This document shows positions 16,730-26,500 of a DNA stretch of 44,559 bases, piece by piece. How positions within the stretch are numbered: the stretch's first letter is position 1; each line of letters starts with the position of its first letter. This DNA is from Bacteroidales bacterium (GTDB taxonomy: Bacteria; Bacteroidota; Bacteroidia; Bacteroidales; P3), in NCBI GenBank assembly GCA_017449975.1, contig JAFSYK010000008.1, forward strand, positions 1-44,559, given 5' to 3'. Position numbers and translations under genes: made by a program. A model generated the notes under the pieces. That model did not search any database. It had not been told where the DNA came from and saw nothing but the letters and a program-made list of their open reading frames with translations.

Positions 16730-17671
16730 ATGACCCTCAAATCTCAACTCCCAATCCTCAGCCTCCTGCTGCTCTGCCTCCTCTTCACGGGCTGCAAGAA
16801 GTTTGAGGGCGACGTCACCAGTCCCGCCTGGCTCCAGCTCGACAGCATCCATGTCGTGCGTGCCGCCAGCGGCGAAAACACCCGCAACAGCGGTTGGCAC
16901 ACCAGCGACATCGACGCCGTCGAACTCATCGCGCTTTTCCGTGGCGACAGCAAAGAGACCACCCTCGGCACCTTCCAGCTCCCCTGCCATGTCCCCGTCC
17001 TCCGCGACGGCGTGGCCGACTACGTGGTGGCACGTCCCGTGGTCAAACAGAACGGCATCGCCTCCACCCGCATCTACTACAGCTACCTGCAGTGCGACAC
17101 CAGCCACAACGTCAACTTCCGCACCGGCGAAACAACACGCTTGGGCACCTACGACGCTACCACCAACACCTCCTCCGTCGACGTTTCCTACTGGGGCACC
17201 GACCGCATCGGCGAACTCTACTTCGAGAACTTCGAGCCCCTGGCCTCCTCCATCCGGCTCACCGAAGGGCGATACGAATGGATCACCAACGACGCTGCCG
17301 GCGCCCGCAGCGGCACCGGCTATGTGCGCATCCCCACCACGGCGGGCAGCAACGGCACCTACCTTGAAATCACCGACAGCATGGTGGTCAACGACAAATC
17401 CAAATATCTCTACCTTGAGATGGACTACCGCACCGACGTCGAATTCCGCATCGGCATGCGCAGCCCCATCACCGCCGGCGGTACCGACTACACCTACTAC
17501 GCCATCAACCTCTATCCCACCCAGGAGTGGACCAAAATCTACATCAACCTGGGCAAACTCTGGTCGCAGATGAACCACTACCCCGAATTCCACATCGTCT
17601 TCCGCACCCTCGACCTCGAAAACACCAACGGCTACACCTACATCGACAACCTCAAAATAATCACTCTATAG
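16730..17671 (+). CDS. Lipoprotein of unknown function
   Basis: From the ATG at 16730 the product has 313 residues and a clean lipoprotein signal with lipid Cys at 22 (LLFTGC). Starts further upstream would place the intergenic repeat in the protein. The mature part is rich in Thr, Asp and Tyr; its second half (LYFENFEP..., YLEMDYRTDVEFRIGM, ending YTYIDNLKI) looks like a beta-sandwich of the carbohydrate-binding type, a common fold in Bacteroidota surface lipoproteins. The residues after Cys (KKFEGD) do not fit the usual surface-export signal well. It precedes the sugar transferase gene, but a functional link is not shown. Confidence 0.65.
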   Translation: MTLKSQLPILSLLLLCLLFTGCKKFEGDVTSPAWLQLDSIHVVRAASGENTRNSGWHTSDIDAVELIALFRGDSKETTLGTFQLPCHVPVLRDGVADYVVARPVVKQNGIASTRIYYSYLQCDTSHNVNFRTGETTRLGTYDATTNTSSVDVSYWGTDRIGELYFENFEPLASSIRLTEGRYEWITNDAAGARSGTGYVRIPTTAGSNGTYLEITDSMVVNDKSKYLYLEMDYRTDVEFRIGMRSPITAGGTDYTYYAINLYPTQEWTKIYINLGKLWSQMNHYPEFHIVFRTLDLENTNGYTYIDNLKIITL

Positions 17672-17745
17672 TGATTAGTGAATAGTGATTGGACCTACTA
17701 ATCACCCCCCCAACAATTCAACAACCCCACCACCTCCCCTCTCTC
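17672..17745. repeat. GTGATTAGTGAATAGTGATTGG repeat
   Basis: The gap holds TAGTGATTAGTGAATAGTGA with a period of 7-8, then CTAATCAC and C-rich CAACAATTCAACAACCCC units. The frame upstream of the sugar transferase start is open only because it reads through this repeat. Confidence 0.6.
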
Positions 17746-19176
17746 GTGACTGAACGCAAACTGAAATACCGATACCTCATTGGCGACCTGTTGACCGCCA
17801 TGATAGCCTGGTCCCTCTTCTTCTACTTCCGGAAAAGTGGCGTCGACCGCATCCCCATGAACCAGTGGAGCCAACTCGTCACCGACGCCAACTACTGGCT
17901 GGGACTCATCCTCGTGCCGGCTGGATGGCTCGCCCTCTACGCCATCCAGGGCAGCTACCGCAAAACCCTCCGCAAATCGCGCCTCAAAGAGCTGGGCGAC
18001 ACCGCTGTCGCCAGCCTCATCGGCGTCACCGTGCTCTTCTTCGCCATCATGCTCGACGACGAGATACGATCCTATAAATACTATTATATCTCCTTCCTCT
18101 TCCTGCTCGTCGTCCACTTCCTCCTCACCTACGGCGTGCGTCTCATCCAGACCACCCACACCGTCAAGCAGGTCCACTCGCGCAAGATAGGATTTCCCAC
18201 CCTGCTCATCGGCTCCGGCCCCAACGCCTACAAGACCTACATCGACCTCGAAAACCAGGAGGTCTACACCGGCAACCTCTTCGTCGGCTTCCTCTCGCTC
18301 CAGCCCGCCGACACCGCCGCCGTCGACACCCGATTGCAAGGCGTCATGCCACACCTGGGCAGCCTCTCGCAATGCCGCTCCATCATCGAAGACAACCGCA
18401 TCCAAGAGGTCATCATCGCCATCGAAGACAACGAGAAAGAATCCATCCGCGACGTCATCCTCACCGTCAACAGCATCAACGACCTCATCCTTCGCATCAC
18501 CCCCGACACCCGCGACCTGCTCGTGGGCCACGTCAAAGTCGACAACGTCTTCCACTCGCCACTCATCACCATCAACAACCGACTTATGTCCGAGTGGCAG
18601 TACAGCCTCAAGCGCATCATGGATGTCGCCATCGCCTCTGTCTCCATGCTGCTGCTCAGCCCCGTCTACCTCGTCACCGCCATCATCGTCAAAGCCACAT
18701 CGCCCGGTCCCGTCTTTTACACCCAGGAGCGCATCGGGCAGTACGGACGGCCTTTCCGCATGCACAAATTCCGTTCCATGTACATCGACGCCGAATCGGC
18801 GGGCCCCGCACTCTCCAGCGACAACGACCCGCGCATCACTCCCTTCGGACGCTTCATGCGGCGCGTGCGTCTCGACGAGATACCGCAGTTCTACAACGTC
18901 CTCCGCGGCACCATGACCATGGTCGGACCCCGCCCCGAACGACAGTACTACATCGACCTCATTGTCCAGCGCGCTCCCGAATACATGCTGCTCCAGCGCC
19001 TCAAACCCGGCATCACCTCCTGGGGTCAAGTGCGCTACGGCTACGCCAGCAACGTCGACGAAATGGTCGAACGACTCCAATACGACCTCCTCTACATCGA
19101 AAACATGTCCATCGCCACCGACATCAAAATACTCCTCTATACCGTCAAAATCATCCTCCAAGGAAGAGGAAAATGA
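17746..19176 (+). CDS. Polyprenyl-phosphate sugar phosphotransferase (WbaP/PglC-type)
   Basis: I place the start at the GTG at 17746 (VTERKLKYRYLIGD), giving 476 residues; the in-frame extension upstream is intergenic repeat. The N-terminal half has four membrane segments and a Rossmann-like CoA-binding_3 region. The C-terminal half is the catalytic bacterial sugar transferase domain: KRIMDVAIAS and one more hydrophobic helix, then ATSPGPVFYTQERIG, FRMHKFRSM, the D-E pair in RLDEIPQFYNVLRG and the MVGPRPE motif. It transfers a sugar 1-phosphate from a nucleotide sugar to undecaprenyl phosphate, the first membrane step in capsule or exopolysaccharide synthesis. The flippase at 10196 could act later in the same route. 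Confidence 0.9.
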   Translation: MTERKLKYRYLIGDLLTAMIAWSLFFYFRKSGVDRIPMNQWSQLVTDANYWLGLILVPAGWLALYAIQGSYRKTLRKSRLKELGDTAVASLIGVTVLFFAIMLDDEIRSYKYYYISFLFLLVVHFLLTYGVRLIQTTHTVKQVHSRKIGFPTLLIGSGPNAYKTYIDLENQEVYTGNLFVGFLSLQPADTAAVDTRLQGVMPHLGSLSQCRSIIEDNRIQEVIIAIEDNEKESIRDVILTVNSINDLILRITPDTRDLLVGHVKVDNVFHSPLITINNRLMSEWQYSLKRIMDVAIASVSMLLLSPVYLVTAIIVKATSPGPVFYTQERIGQYGRPFRMHKFRSMYIDAESAGPALSSDNDPRITPFGRFMRRVRLDEIPQFYNVLRGTMTMVGPRPERQYYIDLIVQRAPEYMLLQRLKPGITSWGQVRYGYASNVDEMVERLQYDLLYIENMSIATDIKILLYTVKIILQGRGK

Positions 19177-19253
19177 AAATTGTTTTTCAGAGTTAAGGAG
19201 ATAGTAGTTAAATAGTTAAGACAATACCACTAACGCATTAACACATTTACACA
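19177..19253. repeat. TTAAGTAGTTAAG and CACTAACGCATTAACACATT repeats
   Basis: Two families lie side by side: (A)GTTAAGGAGATAGTAGTTAAATAGTTAAG, and CACTAACGCATTAACACATT, the reverse complement of the nadE leader repeat. Confidence 0.65.
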
Positions 19254-19964
19254 TTGAAAAAGTTATTCTTTTTAGTTTTTAGTTTTAACCTTTTACTTTC
19301 CCCGGCCGTCTCCCACGCCCAAACCGATACGCCGCAGCTCAACACACGGCGCGACACCCTCAGCTGGGCCCTGGGCGAGAGTCAGGCCCGCGCCTGCCTG
19401 CAGAACAGCATGGCGCTCGACCCCGAAACCGTCATCCGGGCCTTCGTCCACACCATGCAGGGACTGCAGCAGCCCCTCGACGAGGAGAGCTACCAGATGG
19501 CCCTCGACTACATCCGCTACACCGATTTCAAAAACAACCAGCGCATTGTCGCCGAAAAACAAGAGGAAGCACGACGGCTCGAGAAAGCCTACTTCGCCGA
19601 GCTCATCCAGACCCACCCCAACGTCCGCTACTGTCCGGCCGGCTTCTTCTACGAAGTGCTGCAGGTCGGCAAAGGCGATAGCGCCCAGGCCAACCAGCGC
19701 GTCACCTTCGACTACCGCGGCTACAACATGCTCACCGGCGAACTCCTCGACCAGACCTACGGCTCCTCCGGACCCATCACCGTCGCACTCAACGAAGGCA
19801 TCTTTGCCGGACTGCGCATCGGTCTCAAAATGATGCAGGCTGGCGCCACCTACCGCTTCTACTTCCCCAACGAAATGGTCTTCGGCGCCAAAGGCAGCCG
19901 CGTCATCCCGCCCTATACCTCCATGATCTACGAAGTGGAGCTCCACGAGATACATCTGGATTAG
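19254..19964 (+). CDS. FKBP-type peptidyl-prolyl isomerase, exported
   Basis: The product has 236 residues, starting at a TTG that yields a normal signal peptide (KKLFFLVFSF..., cleavage after SHAQ, near 23). Residues 30-120 form the helical N-terminal dimerisation region of FkpA-like proteins. Residues 120-236 are the FKBP domain (VTFDYRGYNMLTGELLDQTY, FAGLRIGLKMMQAGATYRFYFP, ending PYTSMIYEVELHEI). It should assist the folding of periplasmic proteins. Bases 19266-19299, coding for the hydrophobic core of the signal peptide, match the CTAAAAA repeat seen in intergenic gaps. It is 75 bases upstream of the HAD gene. Confidence 0.8.
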   Translation: MKKLFFLVFSFNLLLSPAVSHAQTDTPQLNTRRDTLSWALGESQARACLQNSMALDPETVIRAFVHTMQGLQQPLDEESYQMALDYIRYTDFKNNQRIVAEKQEEARRLEKAYFAELIQTHPNVRYCPAGFFYEVLQVGKGDSAQANQRVTFDYRGYNMLTGELLDQTYGSSGPITVALNEGIFAGLRIGLKMMQAGATYRFYFPNEMVFGAKGSRVIPPYTSMIYEVELHEIHLD

Positions 19965-20039
19965 GGACCTGTGATCCGTGACCTGATTCGTATCACCGTT
20001 CACAGGTCACCGGTCACAATCTTCAATTTAACTCCCATT
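19965..20039. repeat. GACCTGTGATCCGTGACCTG repeat
   Basis: The gap contains five GTGACC or GTCACC units in both orientations (GGACCTGTGATCCGTGACC, CACAGGTCACCGGTCACA). Confidence 0.5.
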
Positions 20040-20873
20040 ATGAGAGCGAAGAAAAATATCGATGTAGCGTTGGTCTACGACTTCGACGGGACTCTGGCGC
20101 ACGGCAACATGCAGGAGTTCGGCTTTGTGCAAGCCATCGGCAAAGACCCCGAAGCCTTCTGGAGCAAGACCGCGGAACTGGCGGTCAGCAACGACGCCAG
20201 TCCCATCCTCTGCTACATGTACCTGATGCTGCAGGAGGCAAAAGCCAACGGCCTCTCGCTGAAACGCGACGCTTTCCGCAAGTTTGGCACCAAGATAGCG
20301 TTCTACCGCGGCGTAATCCTGTGGTTCGACCTCATCAACCGCTACGGCAAAAGCATCGGACTCAACGTGAAACACTACATCAACTCCTCCGGGCTGAAAG
20401 AGATGATCGAAGGCACCTCCATCGCCAAGCGATTCGAGAAAATCTACGCCTGCTCCTTCCTCTACAACATCGACGGCGTCGCCTACTGGCCCGCCGTGGC
20501 CGTCGACTACACAACGAAGACTCAGTTCCTCTTCAAAATCAACAAGGGTATTAGCGAGATAAGCGACAACAGCAGAGTCAACGAATATGTGCCCCGCGAC
20601 GAGCGACCGATGCCTTTCGAGCGGATGATTTATTTCGGCGACGGCGAGACGGACGTACCCTGCATGAGTGTGGTGAAGGAGCAGGGCGGTCATTCCATAG
20701 CCGTCTACGGCCAGACCGACAAGAAAGCCACCGCCCTGCGGCTGGTCAAAGAAAACCGCGTCGACTTCGCCTGCAAAGCCGACTACTCGGAAAAAGGCGA
20801 CATCTACCCTACCGTGTGCCGCATCCTCGACAAAATCCGCGCAGACTACAACCTCCAAACATACATGAAATGA
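20040..20873 (+). CDS. HAD-superfamily phosphatase
   Basis: The product has 277 residues from the ATG at 20040; the in-frame upstream extension reads intergenic repeat. HAD motifs are in order: I, VYDFDGTLAHG (near 15-25); II, the Ser of INSSG (near 115); the Lys region; and IV, IYFGDGETDVPCM near 200. The large insert between motifs I and II is a helical cap. It is a cytoplasmic Mg-dependent phosphatase of unknown substrate. Its stop overlaps the start of the LRR gene by 4 bases (ATGA), so the two are translationally coupled. Confidence 0.85.
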   Translation: MRAKKNIDVALVYDFDGTLAHGNMQEFGFVQAIGKDPEAFWSKTAELAVSNDASPILCYMYLMLQEAKANGLSLKRDAFRKFGTKIAFYRGVILWFDLINRYGKSIGLNVKHYINSSGLKEMIEGTSIAKRFEKIYACSFLYNIDGVAYWPAVAVDYTTKTQFLFKINKGISEISDNSRVNEYVPRDERPMPFERMIYFGDGETDVPCMSVVKEQGGHSIAVYGQTDKKATALRLVKENRVDFACKADYSEKGDIYPTVCRILDKIRADYNLQTYMK

Positions 20874-21832
20874 AACACTTGGTATTTTTTGTCGCATTAC
20901 TGTCGGTGGCCGGCGGCGCCATCGCACACGAGTTTTCCGAAGTCTGTAGCTCGGGACAGACACTGTACTACAGTACTCTCAACAACAAGGCCTCCGTCGA
21001 ATGTGCGGGATCCGGATCCAACCCCTACAACGGATACGTCCGTCCTGCGGGCAACTTGGTGATCCCCGACTCCGTCACCCACGACGGATACACCTACCCG
21101 GTCACCACCATCAACTCCCGTGCTTTCTACGAATGCAGCGACCTGCTCTCTGTCATCATCCCCAATTCAGTGACCGCAATAGCTCCGGAAGCCTTCTACG
21201 GATGCAGCGGACTCACCGCCATCGAGATTCCCGCCTCGATCACCCAAATCCGCACCAATGCCTTTGCCAACTGCAGCGGGCTGCAATCCGTTGTATTCAA
21301 CGCCGTTGAATGCACCCAGATGGGAACTACATCGAAGCCTGTCTTTCAAAACTGCACCAGTCTCACCACGCTAACCGTCGGTGCCAGCGTCACCTGCATA
21401 CCATCCTACGCCTTCAAAGGTTGCTCCTCTCTCGAAAACATTTTCTCACACAACAGCGTACCACCCACCGTGAACAACGTCAACGCGTTCGAGAATGTGG
21501 ATAAGAACATCCCGCTCATCGTCCCCGCAGGAAGTCACGACGCCTACGCCGCCGCCTACGCCTGGCGTGAATTCTTCAACATCAGCGAAGACGGCGAGTC
21601 GCCGCAGGGCATTACCGATGCCGGTCTCGACAACACTGTCGTCACCATTGCCGACGGACGCATCACCCTCACGGGAGCAGAAGGACTCCGCGTCACATTG
21701 ACCGATATCAAGGGACGCATCCTGCACCACCAGACCGCCACCCCGACGCACACCATCGACGTACCTGCCACAGGCGTGTACCTGTTGCAGGTAGACAACC
21801 ACCCCGCCCACCGCATCAGCGTGGTGAAGTAA
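20870..21832 (+). CDS. BspA-like leucine-rich-repeat protein with T9SS sorting domain
   Basis: From the ATG at 20870 the product has 320 residues. A signal peptide (cleavage after AIAH, near 20) is followed by four or five LRR_5/BspA repeats of the form (A)F-x-x-C-S-x-L-x-x-V/I-x-I-P-x-S-V-T-x-I (about 80-200) and then a C-terminal domain ending GVYLLQVDNHPAHRISVVK, the beta-sandwich T9SS type A sorting signal of Bacteroidota. It should be secreted across the outer membrane and held at the surface; BspA-like proteins bind host or matrix proteins. The C-terminal region resembles that of the C25 peptidase at 23541. Confidence 0.85.
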   Translation: MKHLVFFVALLSVAGGAIAHEFSEVCSSGQTLYYSTLNNKASVECAGSGSNPYNGYVRPAGNLVIPDSVTHDGYTYPVTTINSRAFYECSDLLSVIIPNSVTAIAPEAFYGCSGLTAIEIPASITQIRTNAFANCSGLQSVVFNAVECTQMGTTSKPVFQNCTSLTTLTVGASVTCIPSYAFKGCSSLENIFSHNSVPPTVNNVNAFENVDKNIPLIVPAGSHDAYAAAYAWREFFNISEDGESPQGITDAGLDNTVVTIADGRITLTGAEGLRVTLTDIKGRILHHQTATPTHTIDVPATGVYLLQVDNHPAHRISVVK

Positions 21833-21840
21833 GCAAGTGA

Positions 21841-21887
21841 AAACCGGCCGGCGGCGTTCCGCGAGGCGGACCGCACCCGGCCTGTTT
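21841..21887. terminator. Shared terminator between convergent genes
   Basis: A compound GC-rich hairpin: AAAC and GGCCGG (21846-21851) pair with CCGGCC (21877-21882) and GTTT, with an inner TCCGC/GCGGA stem. It separates the LRR gene (+) from arginine decarboxylase (-) and can serve both. Confidence 0.65.
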
Positions 21888-21903
21888 ACAACGATAACTG
21901 TTA

Positions 21904-23340
21904 CTAATAGCCCAGTATCTTCAGCATGGACTTGTGGCTTTGCTCCTTGGCGAAGAGCTTCGTGGTGTAGTTGCCCTCTTCGTCTTTGTCGATAATGATG
22001 TGCTTGGGCGCGGGGATGAGACAGTGCTGGATGCCACCGTAGCCGCCCAGGCTCTCTTGGTAGGCGCCGGTGTGGAAGAAGCCGATGTAGAGCGGGTCGT
22101 CCTGCTGCAACTTGGGCAGGAAGATAGCGTTGGCGTGCGAGTCGGCGTTGTAGTAGTCCTCGCTGTCGCAAGTCAGTCCGCCCAAGAACACACGCTGGTA
22201 TTCGCAGTCCCAGTGGTTGATGGGCAGCATGATGAAACGCTGGTTGATGCCCCAGGTGTCGGGCAGCGTGGTGATGAACGAGCTGTCGATCATGTACCAC
22301 AGCTCGCGGTCGTTCTGCTGCTTCTGGTCGAGGATGCTGTAGAGCGTGGCACCGCTCTCGCCTACCGTGAAGGAACCAAACTCAGTGTAGATGTCGGGCT
22401 CTTCGACACCCCGGTTGGAACAGATATTTTTGATCTGCGCCAGTATTTCCTCTGCCATATATTCGTAGTCGTAGGAGGAAGCCAGCGACGTCTTGGAGGG
22501 AAATCCACCACCGATATTCAGTGAATCCAGGTCGGGACAGACCCTCTTCAAGTCGCAATAGACGTTGACACATTTCGACAACTCGTTCCAATAGTAGGCC
22601 GTGTCGCGGATGCCGGTATTGATGAAGAAATGAAGCATCTTGAAGCGGAACCGCGGATTCGGCTTGATCTGTTCCTCATAGAAACTGACAATGTCGTTAT
22701 ACCGGATGCCCAGTCGCGAAGTGTAGAAATCAAACTTGGGTTCCTCCTCCGAGGCGATGCGGATACCCAAATTCAATTTTGAATTTTGAATTTTGAATTC
22801 TGAATTGTCGGGGGATTCCAGTTTAGTTTGAAGGCATTGGTCAAGGATGCCAAACTCATTCTTGTTGTCTAGGACAGGAATCACATTGCAGAATCCGTCG
22901 GCGAAGAGGTCAACGATATTCTGTACATACAGTTCCTTTTTGAAGCCGTTGCAGACGATAACTTTCTCTTTGTCCACCAAGCCCTGATTGTGGAGTTCCT
23001 GGATGAGGTTGATGTCGAACGCCGATGAAGTCTCCAGATTGATGTCGTTCTTCAGTGCTTCTTCCAACACAAAGGAGAAATGACTCGACTTGGTACAATA
23101 ACAATAATTATAGGATCCGTTGTAGTCGGTCTTGGCGATAGCCACGTTGAACAGACGTTTTGCACGTTGTATCTGACTACTTATCTTAGGCAGGTAAGTA
23201 ATCTTCAACGGAGTGCCATACTGCTTGATAATCTCCATCAAAGGGATGTCGTGGAAGTACAATTCGCCATCCTCGGTACGGAATTCATCCTGCGGAAAAT
23301 CGAAAGTCTGATCAATCAGATCATAGTACTTGTTCTTCAT
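21904..23340 (-). CDS. speA: Arginine decarboxylase (fold III PLP enzyme)
   Basis: The product has 478 residues, shorter than E. coli SpeA but typical of the Bacteroidota form. PLP Lys84 lies in YCTKSSHFS; the glycine-rich phosphate-binding loop is LNIGGGFPS; ESGATLYS and the catalytic Cys of TCDSEDYYN follow. It converts arginine to agmatine, the first step to putrescine or spermidine in many members of the phylum. Residues 179-190 (NSEFKIQNSKLN) are encoded by an AATTTTG repeat (22770-22807) that looks like an insert. A promoter element lies upstream at 23384-23391. No partner gene (agmatine deiminase) is in the window. Confidence 0.9.
   Translation of the reverse strand: MKNKYYDLIDQTFDFPQDEFRTEDGELYFHDIPLMEIIKQYGTPLKITYLPKISSQIQRAKRLFNVAIAKTDYNGSYNYCYCTKSSHFSFVLEEALKNDINLETSSAFDINLIQELHNQGLVDKEKVIVCNGFKKELYVQNIVDLFADGFCNVIPVLDNKNEFGILDQCLQTKLESPDNSEFKIQNSKLNLGIRIASEEEPKFDFYTSRLGIRYNDIVSFYEEQIKPNPRFRFKMLHFFINTGIRDTAYYWNELSKCVNVYCDLKRVCPDLDSLNIGGGFPSKTSLASSYDYEYMAEEILAQIKNICSNRGVEEPDIYTEFGSFTVGESGATLYSILDQKQQNDRELWYMIDSSFITTLPDTWGINQRFIMLPINHWDCEYQRVFLGGLTCDSEDYYNADSHANAIFLPKLQQDDPLYIGFFHTGAYQESLGGYGGIQHCLIPAPKHIIIDKDEEGNYTTKLFAKEQSHKSMLKILGY
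22770..22807. repeat. AATTTTG tandem repeat inside the decarboxylase gene
   Basis: About five units of TTTTGAA (period 7) lie inside the coding sequence and keep the frame open, coding for NSEFKIQNSKLN. The units are like the intergenic repeats elsewhere in the window in period and simplicity. Confidence 0.75.
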
Positions 23341-23383
23341 AGGGCAGTATTGTTTATAAAATCCGACTCAACCAAATCGGCTA

Positions 23384-23391
23384 CAAAAATA
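23384..23391 (-). promoter_or_regulatory. Predicted -7 element for arginine decarboxylase
   Basis: TATTTTTG on the minus strand, 43 bases before the start codon, matches TAnnTTTG. The -33 region is AT-rich without a clear TTTG. Confidence 0.45.
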
Positions 23392-23481
23392 CAACTTATT
23401 TTAATTACATTGAAAAAAAATTCACAATCCGACAAAGTTGGATTTGTGAATTCAAGAAATTATTATTTCAATAATTTACAT

Positions 23482-23521
23482 AATAGGGGCGAGGATGCAT
23501 ACTGCATCCGCGCCCCCTATT
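23482..23521 (-). terminator. TAGGGGC-headed hairpin, copy 2, terminator of the C25 gene
   Basis: AATAGGGGCG (23482-23491) pairs with CGCCCCCTATT (one bulge), with an inner GGATGC/GCATCC stem. It follows the end of the C25 peptidase gene on the minus strand and probably terminates it. Confidence 0.65.
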
Positions 23522-23540
23522 ATACTACTTCTTTATACTC

Positions 23541-26500
23541 TTATTGCAGCACCACACGCTGGTAGCAGGTAGCTTCGCGCGTCTCTACACGCACGAAGTA
23601 GACCCCTCCGGGCCACTCTTTCGTCGCAATCTCCTGCGTTTCGGCGCAAGACTCCTGCACCATCATCTGACGACCCGTGACATCGTAGACCGTGACACGG
23701 CGCAGACCTGCCGCCTCGACCACAAAGCGATCGGAGGCCGGATTGGGATAGAGCCGCACAGCCTGTGTCTCGGTCTCGTCGATGGCGTTGGTGACACGGA
23801 TGGTGATCGCTGCCGATGCCGAGCAGGTGCCCTGGTAGCCCACCACGGAGTAATCGGTGGTAACGGTCGGCGTCACCTGGATCTGCGGCCCCGTGGCACC
23901 CGTGTTCCACTCGTAACGGTTGGCGCCGCTGGCAACAAGCAGCACCGCCGAGCCCGCACGCACCTCACTCGAAGAGGCGGCAATCGTGACCCCCGGTGCC
24001 TCCAGAACCGTCAACGAAAGATAGGTAATCTCCGTCGACGAGGTATGCTCATAGTGCTCCGTACCCACCATATCGGTGCCCACAGGCTCGCCGAAGAAGG
24101 TATACTGGCTATGCTGACAGACAGTGTCGGAGAGGTAGACGGTGGGCAGGATGGAGGCCGGCAGGATGATGTTGTCCACCCAAACCGCATCGGATCCCGA
24201 GGAGCGCCACCAGTTCTTCTGATACTTGAAGACGAAGGTATGCTCGCCCGCCGGCAGCGGGAAGGCGTAGCGTGTCCAATCGATTTCACCCGACAGCGTC
24301 AGCATCTCCTGTCCGTCGATGGAGAAGGTGAACCAGTCGCCATTGCTTTCGGACGACACCTTAGCGTAGAATCGGATGGAGTCGGCGAAATCAGAGGTAT
24401 AGGTCAGCGACATCTTCGACGAACTCATGTGTCCCAGCGAACGCGAGGAGCGGATCGCATAACGATCCTCGTACACCTCCAGCGTGTCGATAACCCACGG
24501 GTGAGAGTTCATGGAGTTCATGATCTGCGTCAGGTCGCCCGTTTCATAGTCGACAACCATCACATGGGCATAGGAGAAGGAGAGTGTCTGACTGAACACG
24601 CCGCCCTCGTGATTCATCTCAAAGAGGAAAGGGATGCCGGCACTCGGCACCAGATTCTGAGCAAAGGCGATATCGAAGGTCACCGTAACACTGTCGCCAG
24701 GTGCGATAGCCAGACCCGTGTAGGGCACCGTCAGCACCGTCGCCGTGCTGTAGGGATGCTGCAGCGACACGGTGGCGCCTACAACAGGGGCGTGACCGTC
24801 GTTGCGCACCGTCACCGTCAGGGTGGACGTCTCGCCGGGCTCCACCTCGGGCGACAACGTGGCACGCGCTACCACAGGACGAGGAGCCAGCACATTCACA
24901 TAGGTGCTAAAAAGCGACGTATCGGTACCCTCTATCATATGCAGGTTCACCATGACACGTGCCCCGTCGGTGGCGGTAGGGCTCACCACGGCACGGAAGG
25001 CGGCGGCACCCACCAGCGTGTCCAACGGCGACACGGCGGAGAAGCTCTCGTCGCCATCGATAATCAAGAGCTGCGTCAGATCGGTCGAGCTGCACTCCAT
25101 GGAGAAGGCACTCGACGGAACGGCATCGGAGAGATTGGTGACACGTACCGTGAAGGTGACGGTGTCGCCAGCCACCAGCGGCGCATCGGCCGTCAGGTCG
25201 ATGACAGACAACGCGGCACCCGTCGGCGAGATGATGCGCACCGTGCGGAACTCAGGCTTGTAGTTCTGCGCCGTCACCGCCAGCTCATAGCTGCCCAGCG
25301 GCGTGGTGCTGGGGATATTCAGCTGCGCCGCACCCTGCGCATTGGCAAAGGTGGCGGCGACCAGCGTGCCGTTGCCATCGGTCAGCGCCACGTAGGCGTA
25401 AGGCACCGCCGTCACGGAGAGGGGCGCGCTGCCGCGGAGATACGAGCCATTGACCGCCAGCGGCATCTCGCCAGCCTGACCCAGCCAGGGTTCCAGCGAG
25501 GGGTCGCCCATCACATGGTAAATCTCCCAATAGTATTTCACGTAGGAGCTGGAGGCGTTGATGTTCTGCACCGCCATGTTGCCAGCCGAGATGATGGCAC
25601 CCGCCGAGGTGCGCCAGCTGGGACCGCTCTCGCCGTGGGTATGGAACAGCAGGTCGTAGGAGCCCAGACGTGAAGCGTCGTAGGAGGTGTTCATCGTGTT
25701 GGAGATGTTGCTGCGCACACCCACCGCCCAGCAAAAGTCCTGCTCCCAGTAGGTGGAGTTGCTGCCGCCGATATAGGCGACGGCACCGGCGTTGTTGCCG
25801 CGACGCATCAGTGCCTCACCGAAGCAGGTGGAGGTGTTGAAGTGGTTGGTCAGACAGCAGTTGCCAATCATAAACATCGGCTTGCCGTAGTTGAGCAACC
25901 CTTCGGCGTTACTGACCGTCAGACTGGGCGTAGCCCACGAGGTCTCCGAACCGTGAGCCGTATAGTTGACCCAGCCCGCTCCCAGGTTGTACTGACGACG
26001 CAGGCTGTCGGAAGTGCCGCTGGCGTTGCTGCTGCCCGTCACGGTGACACCCGTGGGGGCAAACGAGGTATTGTTCTTGTAGTAGATAACCGTACTGTAG
26101 CCGTTGGCCGCATTGATATAGGTCTTGGCACAGTAGTCCATGGCGGGGTCACCGTAGCGATAGGCGTTATCACTCGAATAGCCGCCGTCGACGCCGGCAA
26201 TCAGGATGGCGCGCGACAGGTAGGTGGGATCCGAGAAGCCATACTGCTCATAGAGCAAGGTTTTGTTGACCTGCGGTGCAAGCTGCTCCACCGTCTGTGC
26301 CGAGAAGCGGCCATAGTAGCAGTCGGGCAGGAAATCGCCATCCGTCCAGGTGGCATAGTAGAGGTCGGTGACATGGTCGTTGTCGACCTGGTTGGAGGCG
26401 TTGAATGCCGGTATCTGATCCACGTCGCCCACCAACAAGAGGTAGGTGGGGGCGGGCTTATCGTCGGTAGCGTTGGTATACTGGCTCTTGATATAGGCGG

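Noticed and set aside
17698-19161. A 487-residue frame on the minus strand opposite the sugar transferase
   Set aside because: Its product is Asp/Gly/Val-rich and low in complexity, an antisense shadow of GC-rich coding DNA.
23544-25673. A 709-residue plus-strand frame opposite the C25 peptidase
   Set aside because: It is Arg/His-rich and motif-free, while the minus frame carries a signal peptide, catalytic motifs and a sorting domain.
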